Assembly: GCF_900112395.1 (NCBI RefSeq) | Contig: NZ_FOLN01000012.1 | Span: 1-64,000 of the forward strand | Origin: Algibacter lectus | GTDB lineage: Bacteria; Bacteroidota; Bacteroidia; Flavobacteriales; Flavobacteriaceae | Length of the DNA: 64,000 bases | Direction: 5' to 3' | Shown: positions 44,449 to 53,659 of the stretch, one piece after another | Numbering within the stretch: the stretch's first letter is position 1 | Layout: every line of letters starts with the position of its first letter | Program-made: the position numbers and the translations under genes | The notes under the pieces: generated by a model | What the model was told of the DNA's origin: nothing | What the model saw: the letters and a program-made list of their open reading frames with translations, nothing else | Databases searched by the model: none

Positions 44449-45990
44449 TTACAACGGAATATTACCGTGTTTACGTTTTGGAACGTTAACTTCTTTATTT
44501 TCTAACATAGCAAAAGCTTTAATTAATTTTCTTCTTGTATCTTCAGGAAGAATAACCTCATCTATAAAACCACGTTGAGCAGCACGGTATGGATTTGCAA
44601 ATTTTTCGGCGTATTCGGCTTCTTTTTCTGCAAGTTTTTCTGAAGGATTCTCGGCATTAGAAATTTCTTTTTTAAATATAATTTCACTGGCACCTTTGGC
44701 TCCCATAACAGCAATTTCGGCACCTGGCCAAGCAAAGTTTAAGTCGGCTCCAATGTGTTTAGAATTCATAACATCGTAAGCGCCACCATAAGCTTTTCTG
44801 GTAATTACGGTTACTCGTGGCACTGTAGCTTCACTTAAGGCATATAACAGTTTAGCACCATTTACAATAATACCATTCCATTCTTGGTCTGTTCCCGGTA
44901 GAAAACCAGGCACATCTACTAGCACTAACAATGGTATATTAAAACAATCGCAAAAACGTGTAAATCTTGCTGCTTTTTTAGAACTGTTTACATCTAAAAC
45001 TCCTGCAAGAAATTGCGGTTGGTTGGCAACAATACCAATACTTTTTCCGCCTAAGCGAGCAAAACCTACAATAATATTTTCGGCATAATCTTTATGTATT
45101 TCGTAAAAAGAATCGGTGTCGATAATTCCCGAAATAACCTGATGCATGTCATAAGGTTTATTTGAGTTATCAGGAACAATAGTGGCGAGCACATCTCGAA
45201 CTTCATCTTGTAAATTATAATCTAAAGGCTTTGCGGTTTCGGTGTTGTTTTGTGGTAAATAACTTAAAAGTGTTTTTAAATCATCTAAGCATTCAATGTC
45301 ATTTGCTGAGGTTTTATGAGCAACACCCGATTTGGAGGCATGGGTTTGTGCGCCACCCAAATCTTCACTACTTACTTCTTCATTAGTTACCGTTTTTACA
45401 ACATTTGGACCCGTAACAAACATGTAGCTTGTGTTTTCTACCATTAAAGTGAAGTCCGTCATGGCAGGAGAATAGACTGCTCCACCAGCACAAGGCCCCA
45501 TAATAGCCGAAATTTGAGGAATAACTCCCGAGGCTTGTACATTTCTGTAAAAAATATCGGCATAGCCACCAAGTGAGCGTACACCTTCTTGAATTCGAGC
45601 GCCACCAGAATCATTTAAACCGATAATAGGAGCGCCTACTTTTACAGCCAAATCCATTATTTTACAAATCTTTTCAGCATGAGTTTCCGATAAGGCACCA
45701 CCAAAAACAGTAAAATCTTGGGCGTAAATATATACCAATCTACCATTAATAGTGCCATAGCCTGTAATAACACCATCGCCATAATACAATTGGTTTTCCA
45801 TACCAAAATCTGTGGTTCGGTGCGTTACCAATGCACCAGTTTCTTCAAAAGAACCTTGGTCCATTATGTAATTTACACGTTCTCTCGCGGTTAGTTTTTT
45901 CTTGGCGTGTTGTTTATCTATGCGTTTTTGTCCGCCGCCTAAATGAGCTTCGGCAATACGTTTGTTGAGTTGGTCTACTTTTGAATCCAT
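44449..45990 (-). CDS. acyl-CoA carboxylase, carboxyltransferase (beta) subunit
   Basis: 513 residues. Carboxyltransferase of the PccB/AccD5 type: [65 protein letters not shown] and [32 protein letters not shown]. It transfers carboxyl from biotin to propionyl-CoA or another acyl-CoA. It follows the biotin carboxylase gene (33-base gap), which follows the biotin carrier (12 bases). Substrate (propionyl-, acetyl- or methylmalonyl-CoA) is not decided by sequence alone; propionyl-CoA is most likely. Confidence 0.93.
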   Translation of the reverse strand: MDSKVDQLNKRIAEAHLGGGQKRIDKQHAKKKLTARERVNYIMDQGSFEETGALVTHRTTDFGMENQLYYGDGVITGYGTINGRLVYIYAQDFTVFGGALSETHAEKICKIMDLAVKVGAPIIGLNDSGGARIQEGVRSLGGYADIFYRNVQASGVIPQISAIMGPCAGGAVYSPAMTDFTLMVENTSYMFVTGPNVVKTVTNEEVSSEDLGGAQTHASKSGVAHKTSANDIECLDDLKTLLSYLPQNNTETAKPLDYNLQDEVRDVLATIVPDNSNKPYDMHQVISGIIDTDSFYEIHKDYAENIIVGFARLGGKSIGIVANQPQFLAGVLDVNSSKKAARFTRFCDCFNIPLLVLVDVPGFLPGTDQEWNGIIVNGAKLLYALSEATVPRVTVITRKAYGGAYDVMNSKHIGADLNFAWPGAEIAVMGAKGASEIIFKKEISNAENPSEKLAEKEAEYAEKFANPYRAAQRGFIDEVILPEDTRRKLIKAFAMLENKEVNVPKRKHGNIPL

Positions 45991-46023
45991 GGCTTTTTTG
46001 TTATTCCGAGGTTTTAATGTTGC

Positions 46024-47466
46024 CTACTTAATAGGTAATCGTAAAATCTTCTGGTCTTCTAAATATTGTTTAACGGCAATGAGTGCGGCAATTTTGGCTT
46101 CAGTTTCCGATTCAGCTTTAATAGCTTCCGGATTATAATGTTGTTTTACAAAATGCGTATCGAAATTTCCAGATTGAAAAGCCTCATGGTTACAAACAAA
46201 CTTTCCAAAATTTAATGTGGTTTGTACGCCTTCAACGTGATAATTATCAATAGCTTTTATCATTAACTGAATGGCTTCTTCTCTCGTTTTTCCGTAGGTT
46301 ATTAATTTTGCCAACATGGGGTCGTAATAGATAGGGATATCCATGCCTTGCTCAAAACCGTTGTCTACTCTAATGTTATCACCTTCGGGTAGTTTGTAAA
46401 CTTCTAAGTTACCTACGCTTGGCAGAAAATTATTTAATGGGTCTTCGGCATAAATCCTTAACTCTAATGCGTGGCCTTTAATTTTTAAATCGTCTTGTTT
46501 TATTTGAAGTGCTTCGCCTCGTGCAATTTTTATTTGTAGTTCAACTAGATCCACTCCAGAAATAAGTTCCGTTACCGGATGTTCCACTTGCAAACGTGTA
46601 TTCATTTCTAAAAAATAAAAATTTTGATTTTCATCTAATAAAAACTCAACAGTTCCTGCTCCCAAGTAATCACAAGATTTGGCCACTTTTATAGCGGCTT
46701 CTCCCATTTTTTCACGAAGTTCTGGCGATAAAATACATGATGGAGCTTCTTCAATAACCTTTTGATGACGGCGTTGTATGCTGCATTCTCTTTCAAAAAA
46801 GTGCAACACATTACCATGACTATCCGCCATAATTTGAATTTCTATATGTCGTGGGGAACTTATATATTTCTCAATAAAAACGGAGCCGTCTCCAAATGCA
46901 GATGTGGCTTCGCTTATAGCGCGATTCATCTGCGATTCTAAATCGGCTTCTTGCTCTACAACGCGCATGCCTTTTCCGCCACCACCTGCCGATGCTTTTA
47001 TTAAAATAGGAAAACCAATTTCTTTTGCAATGGTTTTCGCTTTTTCAACATTGGTTATGGCTTCGTCGATTCCTGGAACCATTGGGATATTATAATGCTT
47101 TACGGCATCTTTTGCAGCTAATTTACTCCCCATTATTTTAATGGCTTTCGATTTTGGACCAATAAAAATAATGTTGTTAGCCTCGCATGCTTCCGCAAAA
47201 GCGGCATTTTCACTTAAAAAACCATAGCCAGGATGTATGGCATCGGCATTAAGGCTTTTAGCAACTTCAATAATTTTATCGGCTCGTAGATATGATTGGT
47301 TGGATGGTGGTTCGCCAATGCAAACGGCTTCATCTGCAAATTTAACATGTGGTGCATTTCGATCTGCTTTAGAAAATACGGCTACTGTTTTTATACCCAT
47401 TTTCTGAGCCGTTTTCATTATACGAATGGCTATTTCTCCTCGATTTGCAATTAATATTTTCTTCAT
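46024..47466 (-). CDS. accC: acyl-CoA carboxylase, biotin carboxylase subunit
   Basis: 480 residues. ATP-grasp biotin carboxylase: KKILIANRGEIAIRIMKTA at the N-terminus, the glycine-rich ATP loop KASAGGGGKGMRVV, HIEIQIMADSHGNVLHFFERECSIQRRHQKVIEEAPS and the catalytic EMNTRLQVEHPVTELISG. It carboxylates biotin on the carrier protein encoded 12 bases upstream. The ~480-residue length fits a stand-alone subunit rather than a fused alpha chain. Confidence 0.94.
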   Translation of the reverse strand: MKKILIANRGEIAIRIMKTAQKMGIKTVAVFSKADRNAPHVKFADEAVCIGEPPSNQSYLRADKIIEVAKSLNADAIHPGYGFLSENAAFAEACEANNIIFIGPKSKAIKIMGSKLAAKDAVKHYNIPMVPGIDEAITNVEKAKTIAKEIGFPILIKASAGGGGKGMRVVEQEADLESQMNRAISEATSAFGDGSVFIEKYISSPRHIEIQIMADSHGNVLHFFERECSIQRRHQKVIEEAPSCILSPELREKMGEAAIKVAKSCDYLGAGTVEFLLDENQNFYFLEMNTRLQVEHPVTELISGVDLVELQIKIARGEALQIKQDDLKIKGHALELRIYAEDPLNNFLPSVGNLEVYKLPEGDNIRVDNGFEQGMDIPIYYDPMLAKLITYGKTREEAIQLMIKAIDNYHVEGVQTTLNFGKFVCNHEAFQSGNFDTHFVKQHYNPEAIKAESETEAKIAALIAVKQYLEDQKILRLPIK

Positions 47467-47478
47467 GTTTTATATTAA

Positions 47479-47964
47479 TTATTCAAATTCAATTAATAAA
47501 TAGTTTTTTTCTACGGCATCACCTTTTACAGCAGAAATCGATTTGATAATTCCGTCTCGTGGTGAAGTAATTATATTTTCCATTTTCATGGCCTCTAATA
47601 TTAATAGCGGATCGTTTTCTTTAACCTCTTGTCTTGTTTTAACAAAAACCTCTAAAATTAATCCAGGCATTGGCGCTTTTAATTCATTAATGTGTTTAGA
47701 AGCGTTGTTTTCAAACCCCATTTCTGTTATTAATCTATCTAAATCGTCAGAAATTTCAACTCTATAAGTGCTGTTATTAACTTGTATAGTATAAGTTTTA
47801 TTTAAGAAATTGCTTTCTGAAATTTCAACTTGATACGATTTGTTATTATGAAGAATGTGTCTGCTGTTTTCGGAAGTATTTATAGCATCTAGTTGGTATG
47901 TATCTTCTTTCGAAATTTCAAAAACCTGATTATTGTTCACTTTCGTTATAAACTGTTTACTCAT
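47479..47964 (-). CDS. biotin carboxyl carrier protein of acyl-CoA carboxylase
   Basis: 161 residues. The C-terminal biotinyl domain has LKAPMPGLILEVFVKTRQEVKENDPLLILEAMKMENII, with the biotinylated Lys in EAMKM. The N-terminal ~85 residues are beta-rich. It starts the three-gene carboxylase operon. Confidence 0.92.
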   Translation of the reverse strand: MSKQFITKVNNNQVFEISKEDTYQLDAINTSENSRHILHNNKSYQVEISESNFLNKTYTIQVNNSTYRVEISDDLDRLITEMGFENNASKHINELKAPMPGLILEVFVKTRQEVKENDPLLILEAMKMENIITSPRDGIIKSISAVKGDAVEKNYLLIEFE

Positions 47965-48127
47965 AAAATCCAGATTAGTTTGTAGTAAATATAAGGATTT
48001 TAAGATTCAATGTTATGTTTACTTTATTGAATCAATAAAAGTATATCAAGATGTTTAAAAAGTAATTAAATCACTTTCGGACTTATATTTTTTAGAATGA
48101 GTTTACTTTTATTAGAGGAAAATTATG

Positions 48128-48808
48128 TTATAATTCAATTTTAAAATGAGAGTTTTCTTGATGTTGTTTTATTGCTTTTTTAGAAAGTAAAATTCCGATA
48201 AAAAGTGAAACGAAAGCACCTATCCAAATTCCTGGAATAAAATCGATGAATAAAAAGAAATCATAAGCACCATGAAAAATTACAGCGAGTAGTAAACCGG
48301 TTAAGTTTAAAACTATTTTGTTTTTAGAGAATTTAGCTTTTCCCATAAAATAGCCCATTAAAATGCCAAAAGTAGCATGCGCAGGAATTGCTGTTATGGC
48401 ACGTAAAAAAGCTGTTTCAAAACCACTGTCAAAAACATAAACAATGTTTTCGGTAGCAGCAAAACCCATGGAGACCATTACAGCATATACAATACCATCG
48501 AATGGTTCGTTAAAAGCTTTTTGAGTTTGAGCAAAATAGCGCACAATAACGTATTTGCTGAATTCTTCGGTTAAGGCAACAACCAAAAAGGCTTTTATAA
48601 ATAATTGAAGTAGACTCGTGTGGTCGTCTAGTGGTAAAATATAATCGAAAACGTAATACATTAACGAGGTAATAATAATGCTAATTACGGCGCCTAATAA
48701 AAAAGCGATAAGCATAAGCCGCTTTGGTTCTTTCTCGTATTTATCTTTTATGTAGATGTAAATAATAACTAGAAAAACAGGTGCAATTGCCGAAAGTAGT
48801 AATGCCAT
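48128..48808 (-). CDS. PrsW family intramembrane metalloprotease
   Basis: 226 residues with seven to eight membrane segments. Family motifs: YIKDKYEKEPKRLML near the N-terminus, TEEFSKYVIV (EExxK), HATFGILMGYFMGKA and FHGAYDFFL, which supply the metal-binding Glu and His residues. PrsW in Bacillus cleaves an anti-sigma factor; the target here is unknown. It is 36 bases downstream of the NUDIX gene on the same strand. Confidence 0.9.
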   Translation of the reverse strand: MALLLSAIAPVFLVIIYIYIKDKYEKEPKRLMLIAFLLGAVISIIITSLMYYVFDYILPLDDHTSLLQLFIKAFLVVALTEEFSKYVIVRYFAQTQKAFNEPFDGIVYAVMVSMGFAATENIVYVFDSGFETAFLRAITAIPAHATFGILMGYFMGKAKFSKNKIVLNLTGLLLAVIFHGAYDFFLFIDFIPGIWIGAFVSLFIGILLSKKAIKQHQENSHFKIEL

Positions 48809-48844
48809 TAAGGTGTTTTTTAAATAAGATTTTCGATAAGTAAA

Positions 48845-49393
48845 TTAAATTTGTGCTTTTATTTTATCGAGTACAAATTGATAGTATGCTTTGTTTGAGG
48901 GGATAAAATGATTGTCGGTACTGTTTTCTAAGTGTAATTTAAACTGACTGAAAGAAACGAGTTTTAATGCTTCAACTTCTTCTTCTTGTGCAGTAAGTTC
49001 TGTGATGTCGACTTTTAGTTCAGCAATAAAAACATGGTGAAATTCATTATCATGGATAGCTCCATCTGCATAAGCTGTTAAATGTTTATTAACGCCTATT
49101 TTAATTAAATCAGTTGGTTTAAGTAATAAACCTAATTCTTCTTGAGTTTCACGTATGGCAGCGGTTTCTATAGATTCGCCGGCATCAATATGGCCAGCAG
49201 CCGATACATCCCAAAGTAGCGGGTAGATGGCTTTTTTATGAGAGCGCTGCTGGAGCAAAATTTCACCTTGACGCGTAAACAACCAAAGGTGAATGGTATT
49301 GTGAAACCATCCGTTTTTATGAGCTTCAGACTTTAAAGCTACTTTACCTGTTTGGTCACCATTTTCGGATACAATATCGATATATTCGTCCAT
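48845..49393 (-). CDS. NUDIX hydrolase
   Basis: 182 residues. The complete NUDIX box is GHIDAGESIETAAIRETQEELGL. Upstream context (NTIHLWLFTRQGEILLQQRSHKKAIYPLLWDVSAA) resembles the isopentenyl-diphosphate isomerase-like subgroup, but the isomerase Cys/Glu arrangement is not evident, so it is called a general hydrolase. Same strand as PrsW. Confidence 0.9.
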   Translation of the reverse strand: MDEYIDIVSENGDQTGKVALKSEAHKNGWFHNTIHLWLFTRQGEILLQQRSHKKAIYPLLWDVSAAGHIDAGESIETAAIRETQEELGLLLKPTDLIKIGVNKHLTAYADGAIHDNEFHHVFIAELKVDITELTAQEEEVEALKLVSFSQFKLHLENSTDNHFIPSNKAYYQFVLDKIKAQI

Positions 49394-49404
49394 AAACTAA
49401 GATT

Positions 49405-49434
49405 AAAAAAGCCTCATGTAAATGAGGCTTTTTT
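49405..49434 (-). terminator. terminator after the M42 peptidase gene (bidirectional)
   Basis: A perfect 12-bp stem (49405-49416 with 49423-49434, AAAAAAGCCTCA / TGAGGCTTTTTT), 6-base loop. Confidence 0.9.
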
Positions 49435-49453
49435 GTGTTATATTTAAATGTAA

Positions 49454-50542
49454 TTAGTCGAAATAACTAAATGTTTCTCCATCTTTAATGTTTAATAACG
49501 TTTCATAAATCATTTTAATAACGTTTTCAACATCATCTCTATGTACCATTTCTACAGTAGTATGCATGTATCGAAGTGGTAAAGAAATTAAAGCAGAAGC
49601 TACGCCTCCATTGCTGTAAGCAAAAGCATCGGTATCTGTTCCTGTGGCTCTAGAAAGTGCAGAGCGTTGAAAAGGAATGCCTTTAGCCTCGGCTGTTTCT
49701 GTAATTAAATCGCGTAATTTTTGTTGTACTGCAGGAGCATAAGCAATTACAGGTCCGCTACCAATTTGTAAGTCACCTTGAGATTTCTTTTCAATCATTG
49801 GTGTGGTTGTATCGTGTGTTACATCGGTAACAATAGCCACATTTGGTTTAATGGTTTGGGTAATCATTTCGGCACCACGTAAACCAATTTCTTCTTGTAC
49901 AGAATTTGTAATGTATAGTCCAAATGGTAATTCTTTTTTATTTTCCTTTAGTAAACGAGCTACTTCAGCAATCATAAAACCACCCATACGGTTATCTAAT
50001 GCACGACACACAAATTTATCGCCATTTAAAATATGAAATTCATCCGGATACGTAATTACACAACCAACATGAATGTTTAATTTTTCTACCTCTTCTTTAG
50101 TTTTGCAACCACAATCGATAAAAATATTGTCAGGTTTTGGAGCTTCTTCGTTCGCTTTATTTCTTGTGTGTATGGCTGGCCAACCAAAAACACCTTTTAC
50201 AATACCATTTTTAGTATGGATATTTACAATTTTACTTGGTGCAATTTGATGATCACTACCACCGTTTCTAATCACGTAAATAAGTCCGTCATCAGAAATA
50301 TAATTAACATACCACGAAATTTCATCGGCATGACCTTCAATCACAACCTTGTATTTTGCATCCGGATTAATTACCCCAACCGCAGTACCATAGGTGTCTG
50401 TGATAAAAGTATCTACATACGGTTTTAAATAATCCATCCATATTTTCTGTCCTTCCCATTCGTATCCGGTAGGAGCTGCATTATTTAAATATTTTTCAAG
50501 AAAGTCCATAGACTTTTCGTTCAGTATACTCTTCTTTGCCAT
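49454..50542 (-). CDS. M42 family metallopeptidase (aminopeptidase)
   Basis: 362 residues. Metal and catalytic residues: His in VVIEGHADEISW, Asp in CRALDNRMGG, the EE pair in NSVQEEIGLRG, Asp in AIVTDVTHDT and His in LRYMHTTVEMV. M42 enzymes are cytosolic di-metal aminopeptidases of the TET/glutamyl aminopeptidase kind, usually large oligomers. Length is typical. Monocistronic, ending at a strong terminator. Confidence 0.93.
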   Translation of the reverse strand: MAKKSILNEKSMDFLEKYLNNAAPTGYEWEGQKIWMDYLKPYVDTFITDTYGTAVGVINPDAKYKVVIEGHADEISWYVNYISDDGLIYVIRNGGSDHQIAPSKIVNIHTKNGIVKGVFGWPAIHTRNKANEEAPKPDNIFIDCGCKTKEEVEKLNIHVGCVITYPDEFHILNGDKFVCRALDNRMGGFMIAEVARLLKENKKELPFGLYITNSVQEEIGLRGAEMITQTIKPNVAIVTDVTHDTTTPMIEKKSQGDLQIGSGPVIAYAPAVQQKLRDLITETAEAKGIPFQRSALSRATGTDTDAFAYSNGGVASALISLPLRYMHTTVEMVHRDDVENVIKMIYETLLNIKDGETFSYFD

Positions 50543-50609
50543 TTTATTAAGTTTTGCACTAAAATAATAATATAAATAGAAAAAAAATGTTTTAAAGGGA
50601 GTAAATTAT

Positions 50610-50617
50610 TAATTTTG
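50610..50617 (+). promoter_or_regulatory. -7 promoter element before the DUF4294 gene
   Basis: TAATTTTG matches TAnnTTTG, 24 bases before the TTG start. A -33 element is not clear. It supports transcription of the three-gene run that follows. Confidence 0.4.
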
Positions 50618-50641
50618 ACATACTAATTATCTTGTGATATT

Positions 50642-51322
50642 TTGACGACATTTTTTAAATACATATTCTTCATATTCCCGATGTTACTTATCGCGCAAGT
50701 TAGCGATGTGGAGCAAGATACTACTGTAGGTAAATATTTAATAATAAAAGGCGATAGCATTCCGCGAACCACTATAGATTTAGATGCTGTAATGATTTTA
50801 CCTCGGCTTAAATTTGAGAATAGAGAGGCACGTATTCGGTATTTAATTTTGCGCCGAAAAACGTTAAAAGTATACCCGTATGCAAAAATGGCTGCAGATC
50901 GATTAGATTCACTAACTAAGCATTTAGCGACACTTACTAAAAATCGGGAAAAGAAAAAGTATACTAGAAAAATACAGAAATATATTGAAGGTGAATTTTC
51001 AGATGAATTAAAGAAAATGAGTCGTACTGAAGGGCAAATACTCGTGAAATTAATACATCGACAAACCGGAATTACTACGTTTGAATTAGTGAAAGAATTA
51101 CGAAACGGTTGGCGTGCCTTTTGGTATAATACCACGGCAAGTATGTTCGATATTTCACTAAAACGAGAATTCGATCCTGAAAATGAAAAAGAGGATTATT
51201 TAATTGAAGATATCCTACAGCGAAACTTTCAAAGCGGACGATTAGTGCGTCAAAAATCGGCTATTCCGTTCGATTTTTATACCCTAACAGAAAAGTGGCG
51301 AAACACACCCGAAAAACCATAA
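50642..51322 (+). CDS. DUF4294 domain secreted protein
   Basis: 226 residues with a TTG start at 50642, needed to include the signal peptide (TTFFKYIFFIFPMLLIAQV); ATG 50681 would lose it. The DUF4294 region is seen in TIDLDAVMILPRLKFENREARIRYLILRRKTLKVYPYAKMAADRLDSL and GQILVKLIHRQTGITTFELVKELRNGWRAFWYNTTA. Function unknown, Bacteroidota-restricted as far as I know. It starts a run of three + strand genes (4-base gap, then a 4-base overlap). Confidence 0.85.
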   Translation: MTTFFKYIFFIFPMLLIAQVSDVEQDTTVGKYLIIKGDSIPRTTIDLDAVMILPRLKFENREARIRYLILRRKTLKVYPYAKMAADRLDSLTKHLATLTKNREKKKYTRKIQKYIEGEFSDELKKMSRTEGQILVKLIHRQTGITTFELVKELRNGWRAFWYNTTASMFDISLKREFDPENEKEDYLIEDILQRNFQSGRLVRQKSAIPFDFYTLTEKWRNTPEKP

Positions 51323-51325
51323 ATT

Positions 51326-51952
51326 ATGCGAATTCAAACACCTTTTGAAGAAAAACTGAATGCTCTAACCCATGGTATTGGTGCTGTTTTAGGTGTTGTA
51401 GCGTTAATTTTATTGATAAAATATAATGCGCACAAAACGCCATGGAGTTTGTTTAGCGTTATTGTTTATGGCATTTCTATTATTGTTTTATTTACCGCAT
51501 CAACATTGTACCATTCTGTTATAAAAGAGAAGCAAAAACATATATTCCGGATTATAGATCACATTAGTATTTACGTACTTATAGCCGGAACTTACACACC
51601 TGTTTGTTTAATTACACTCGACCAAAGTTTTGGGTGGCCAATGTTTTGGGTTGTTTGGGGTATTGCTCTTTTTGGAGTTGTTTTAAAAATTTTCTTTACA
51701 GGAAGGTTTGAACTCTTTTCAACCTTACTATATTTAGTCATGGGTTGGCTTATTGTTTTCGATTTCACATCTTTATCTGAAGGCATAGGAAGCGATGGAA
51801 TTTTGTTTTTGTTTGCAGGCGGTTTATCTTACACCATCGGTATTATTTTTTATGCCATTCAAAAAATTCCATACAACCATGTTATTTGGCATTTGTTTGT
51901 TCTGTCGGGAGCCGTTTTTCATTTTTTCATGATTTTTAATTACGTGATATGA
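51326..51952 (+). CDS. trhA: hemolysin III / PAQR family membrane protein (TrhA)
   Basis: 208 residues, seven membrane segments. Family marks: EEKLNALTHGIGAVLG, FTASTLYHSV (S...H), IIDHISIYVLIAGTYTP (DH) and NHVIWHLFVLSGAVFHFF (H...H), which form the conserved metal/hydrolase-like site of PAQR proteins. In E. coli TrhA (YqfA) affects membrane fluidity. The stop overlaps the start of the GNAT gene by four bases. Confidence 0.92.
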   Translation: MRIQTPFEEKLNALTHGIGAVLGVVALILLIKYNAHKTPWSLFSVIVYGISIIVLFTASTLYHSVIKEKQKHIFRIIDHISIYVLIAGTYTPVCLITLDQSFGWPMFWVVWGIALFGVVLKIFFTGRFELFSTLLYLVMGWLIVFDFTSLSEGIGSDGILFLFAGGLSYTIGIIFYAIQKIPYNHVIWHLFVLSGAVFHFFMIFNYVI

Positions 51953-52440
51953 TAGCAGTTAAAAGTGCAAAAACTCAAGAGGATTTTAAGTTAGTAGAAA
52001 CCTTAGCGAGCCAAATTTGGCATCAGCATTATCCTGATATTATCGGTTTAGAGCAGGTAGAGTATATGCTAGCAAAATTTAATTCCGCGAAAGCGATTGA
52101 AGATCAGGTGGGTTTAGGTGCGCAGTTTTACTGTTTAACCCATAACGAAACACCTGTTGGTTATATGGCAATTAAGCCAGAAGGCGATTTTTTATTTTTA
52201 AGTAAATTGTACGTTGCAGAAACTTCTAGAGGAAAAGGTGTTGGTCGGGTTGCTTTAAATTTTATAGATGAAGAGGCAAAAAAACAACAACTTTTAGGCA
52301 TAAGGTTGAAGGTGAATAAATATAATACAGCATCTATTGCAGCCTACGAAAAATTAGGCTTTAAAAACGTAAAAGCATCTGTTACCGATATTGGAAACGG
52401 CTTTGTTATGGACGATTTCGAAATGGAAAAGTTGTTTTAG
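51949..52440 (+). CDS. GNAT family N-acetyltransferase
   Basis: 163 residues. Acetyl-CoA motif A (LSKLYVAETSRGKGVGRVALNFIDEEAKK) and the usual motif B end (NTASIAAYEKLGFKNV). Acceptor unknown. It overlaps the preceding PAQR gene (ATGA), so it is translationally coupled. It carries in frame a TTCCGCGAAAGCG repeat also found at 52899 (read NSAKA). Confidence 0.92.
   Translation: MIAVKSAKTQEDFKLVETLASQIWHQHYPDIIGLEQVEYMLAKFNSAKAIEDQVGLGAQFYCLTHNETPVGYMAIKPEGDFLFLSKLYVAETSRGKGVGRVALNFIDEEAKKQQLLGIRLKVNKYNTASIAAYEKLGFKNVKASVTDIGNGFVMDDFEMEKLF
52083..52095 (+). repeat. TTCCGCGAAAGCG element, copy 1 (inside GNAT gene)
   Basis: 13 bases identical to the copy at 52899-52911; core CGC-GAAA-GCG can form a GNRA-capped hairpin. 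It is read in frame as NSAKA. Confidence 0.5.
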
Positions 52441-52448
52441 TTGAAGTG

Positions 52449-52877
52449 TTAACCTTCAATAACATCTTTGTATTCCTCGAAAAAAGCTTCAAATAAATTC
52501 ATGTTTACATTAAAAAACTCCATCACATCGCGCCATGTGTTTTTGTTGTGGATAGAAACTTTTTGTTCTAACGGAACATAAATTCTCGAAATTTCTTTTT
52601 CATTATCTAAAAAATAAGCTTCGTTGTAAATGGCGTCAGGCAAGTATTCATCTAACAAAATAGATTTTAAAGCCTCTAGTTTTTCCCAATGATTAATGCG
52701 GTGTTCCAAATCGTCTTCAAGATCTAAAGCGATTAAAGCACTTCGGTTATCAAAATGAAATTTAAAGCTTAACCCTTTTAATTTTGTGTTGTATAAAATC
52801 CACTTTCGTGGGAAAGATTTTCCGAAACTGGTCCAGAATTCTTCTCTCATTTTTCTTGATTCTTCTTTACTAAACAT
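52449..52877 (-). CDS. DUF4268 domain protein
   Basis: 142 residues. Acidic protein with the DUF4268 pattern: REEFWTSFGKSFPRKWILYNTKLKGLSFKFHFDNRSALIALDLE and WRDVMEFFNVNMNLFEAFFEEYKDVIEG. DUF4268 is sometimes linked to nuclease-like proteins, but no catalytic motif is visible. It is convergent with the GNAT gene (8-base gap) and 50 bases downstream of the O-methyltransferase gene on its own strand. Confidence 0.82.
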   Translation of the reverse strand: MFSKEESRKMREEFWTSFGKSFPRKWILYNTKLKGLSFKFHFDNRSALIALDLEDDLEHRINHWEKLEALKSILLDEYLPDAIYNEAYFLDNEKEISRIYVPLEQKVSIHNKNTWRDVMEFFNVNMNLFEAFFEEYKDVIEG

Positions 52878-52898
52878 TTAAAATATATGTTTTCTAAT

Positions 52899-52911
52899 TT
52901 CCGCGAAAGCG
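52899..52911 (+). repeat. TTCCGCGAAAGCG element, copy 2 (intergenic)
   Basis: Same 13 bases as copy 1, in the gap between the DUF4268 and O-methyltransferase genes; flanking TTT and AAAA extend the imperfect hairpin. Confidence 0.5.
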
Positions 52912-52927
52912 AAAATCTTATTAATTT

Positions 52928-53569
52928 TTATCGTTTTCTACTCACAGTCAGACCGTCACGAATAGGTAAAACAACGGTTTCTATTCTTGGGTCTTCTTTT
53001 AAAAGTGTGTTGTAATCCAAAACAGCTTTAGTCGATTTATCTTTAGGGTCTAGAGGCTCGATTACTTTACCATGCCACAACACATTATCGGAAATAATGA
53101 TACCACCGGGATTTAGCTTTTCAATAATTAAATGAAAATAATTGACGTAGTTAGGTTTATCGGCATCAATAAAAATTAAATCGAAAGTTTTATCGAGCGT
53201 TGGAATAATATCAATAGCATTACCGAGATACTGAAAAATTTGGTTTCCGTATTCCGATTTATCGAAATATTTACGTTGAAAATCAAATAGTTCCTCATTC
53301 ACATCAACAGTGTGTAACTCACCATCTTTTTGTAAACCTTCAGCTAAACATAAAGAGGCGTAACCTGTAAAAGTGCCGAGTTCCAAAATGTTTTTTGGGT
53401 TTTTAAGTTTAGAAATCATGCTTAAAACGCGCCCTTGGTAGGGACCGCTGAGCATAATAGGCTGTAAAATTTTCTGATACGTTTCGCGGGTAAGTTGCTG
53501 TAATAATGAAGGTTCGTCTTCAGAATGGTTTACAACATAGGCGTCTAATTCTTCGGGTAAAAAGTGCAT
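52928..53569 (-). CDS. class I SAM-dependent O-methyltransferase
   Basis: 213 residues. Caffeoyl-CoA/catechol O-methyltransferase type: SAM loop LELGTFTGYASLCLAEGL, metal-binding IFIDADKPNYVNYF and IISDNVLWHGKV. Acts on catechol-like substrates with a divalent metal. It lies next to the kynurenine genes, so an aromatic intermediate is possible but not shown. Confidence 0.9.
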   Translation of the reverse strand: MHFLPEELDAYVVNHSEDEPSLLQQLTRETYQKILQPIMLSGPYQGRVLSMISKLKNPKNILELGTFTGYASLCLAEGLQKDGELHTVDVNEELFDFQRKYFDKSEYGNQIFQYLGNAIDIIPTLDKTFDLIFIDADKPNYVNYFHLIIEKLNPGGIIISDNVLWHGKVIEPLDPKDKSTKAVLDYNTLLKEDPRIETVVLPIRDGLTVSRKR

Positions 53570-53602
53570 TTAGAATTTGTTCTTTTCGTAATGAATAAAA
53601 CA

Positions 53603-53610
53603 CAAAAGTA
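53603..53610 (-). promoter_or_regulatory. -7 promoter-like element before the O-methyltransferase gene
   Basis: Minus strand TACTTTTG matches TAnnTTTG, 33 bases before the ATG; no clear -33 partner. Confidence 0.35.
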
Positions 53611-53659
53611 TTACTTTTTTACAATCTTTAGTCTTCTGATAATTAAAAGCAGGTTTTGG

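Noticed and set aside
50623-51135. 170-residue open frame on the minus strand
   Set aside because: Lies opposite the DUF4294 gene; composition (Ser/Phe/Ile-rich) and lack of any motif mark it as an antisense shadow.
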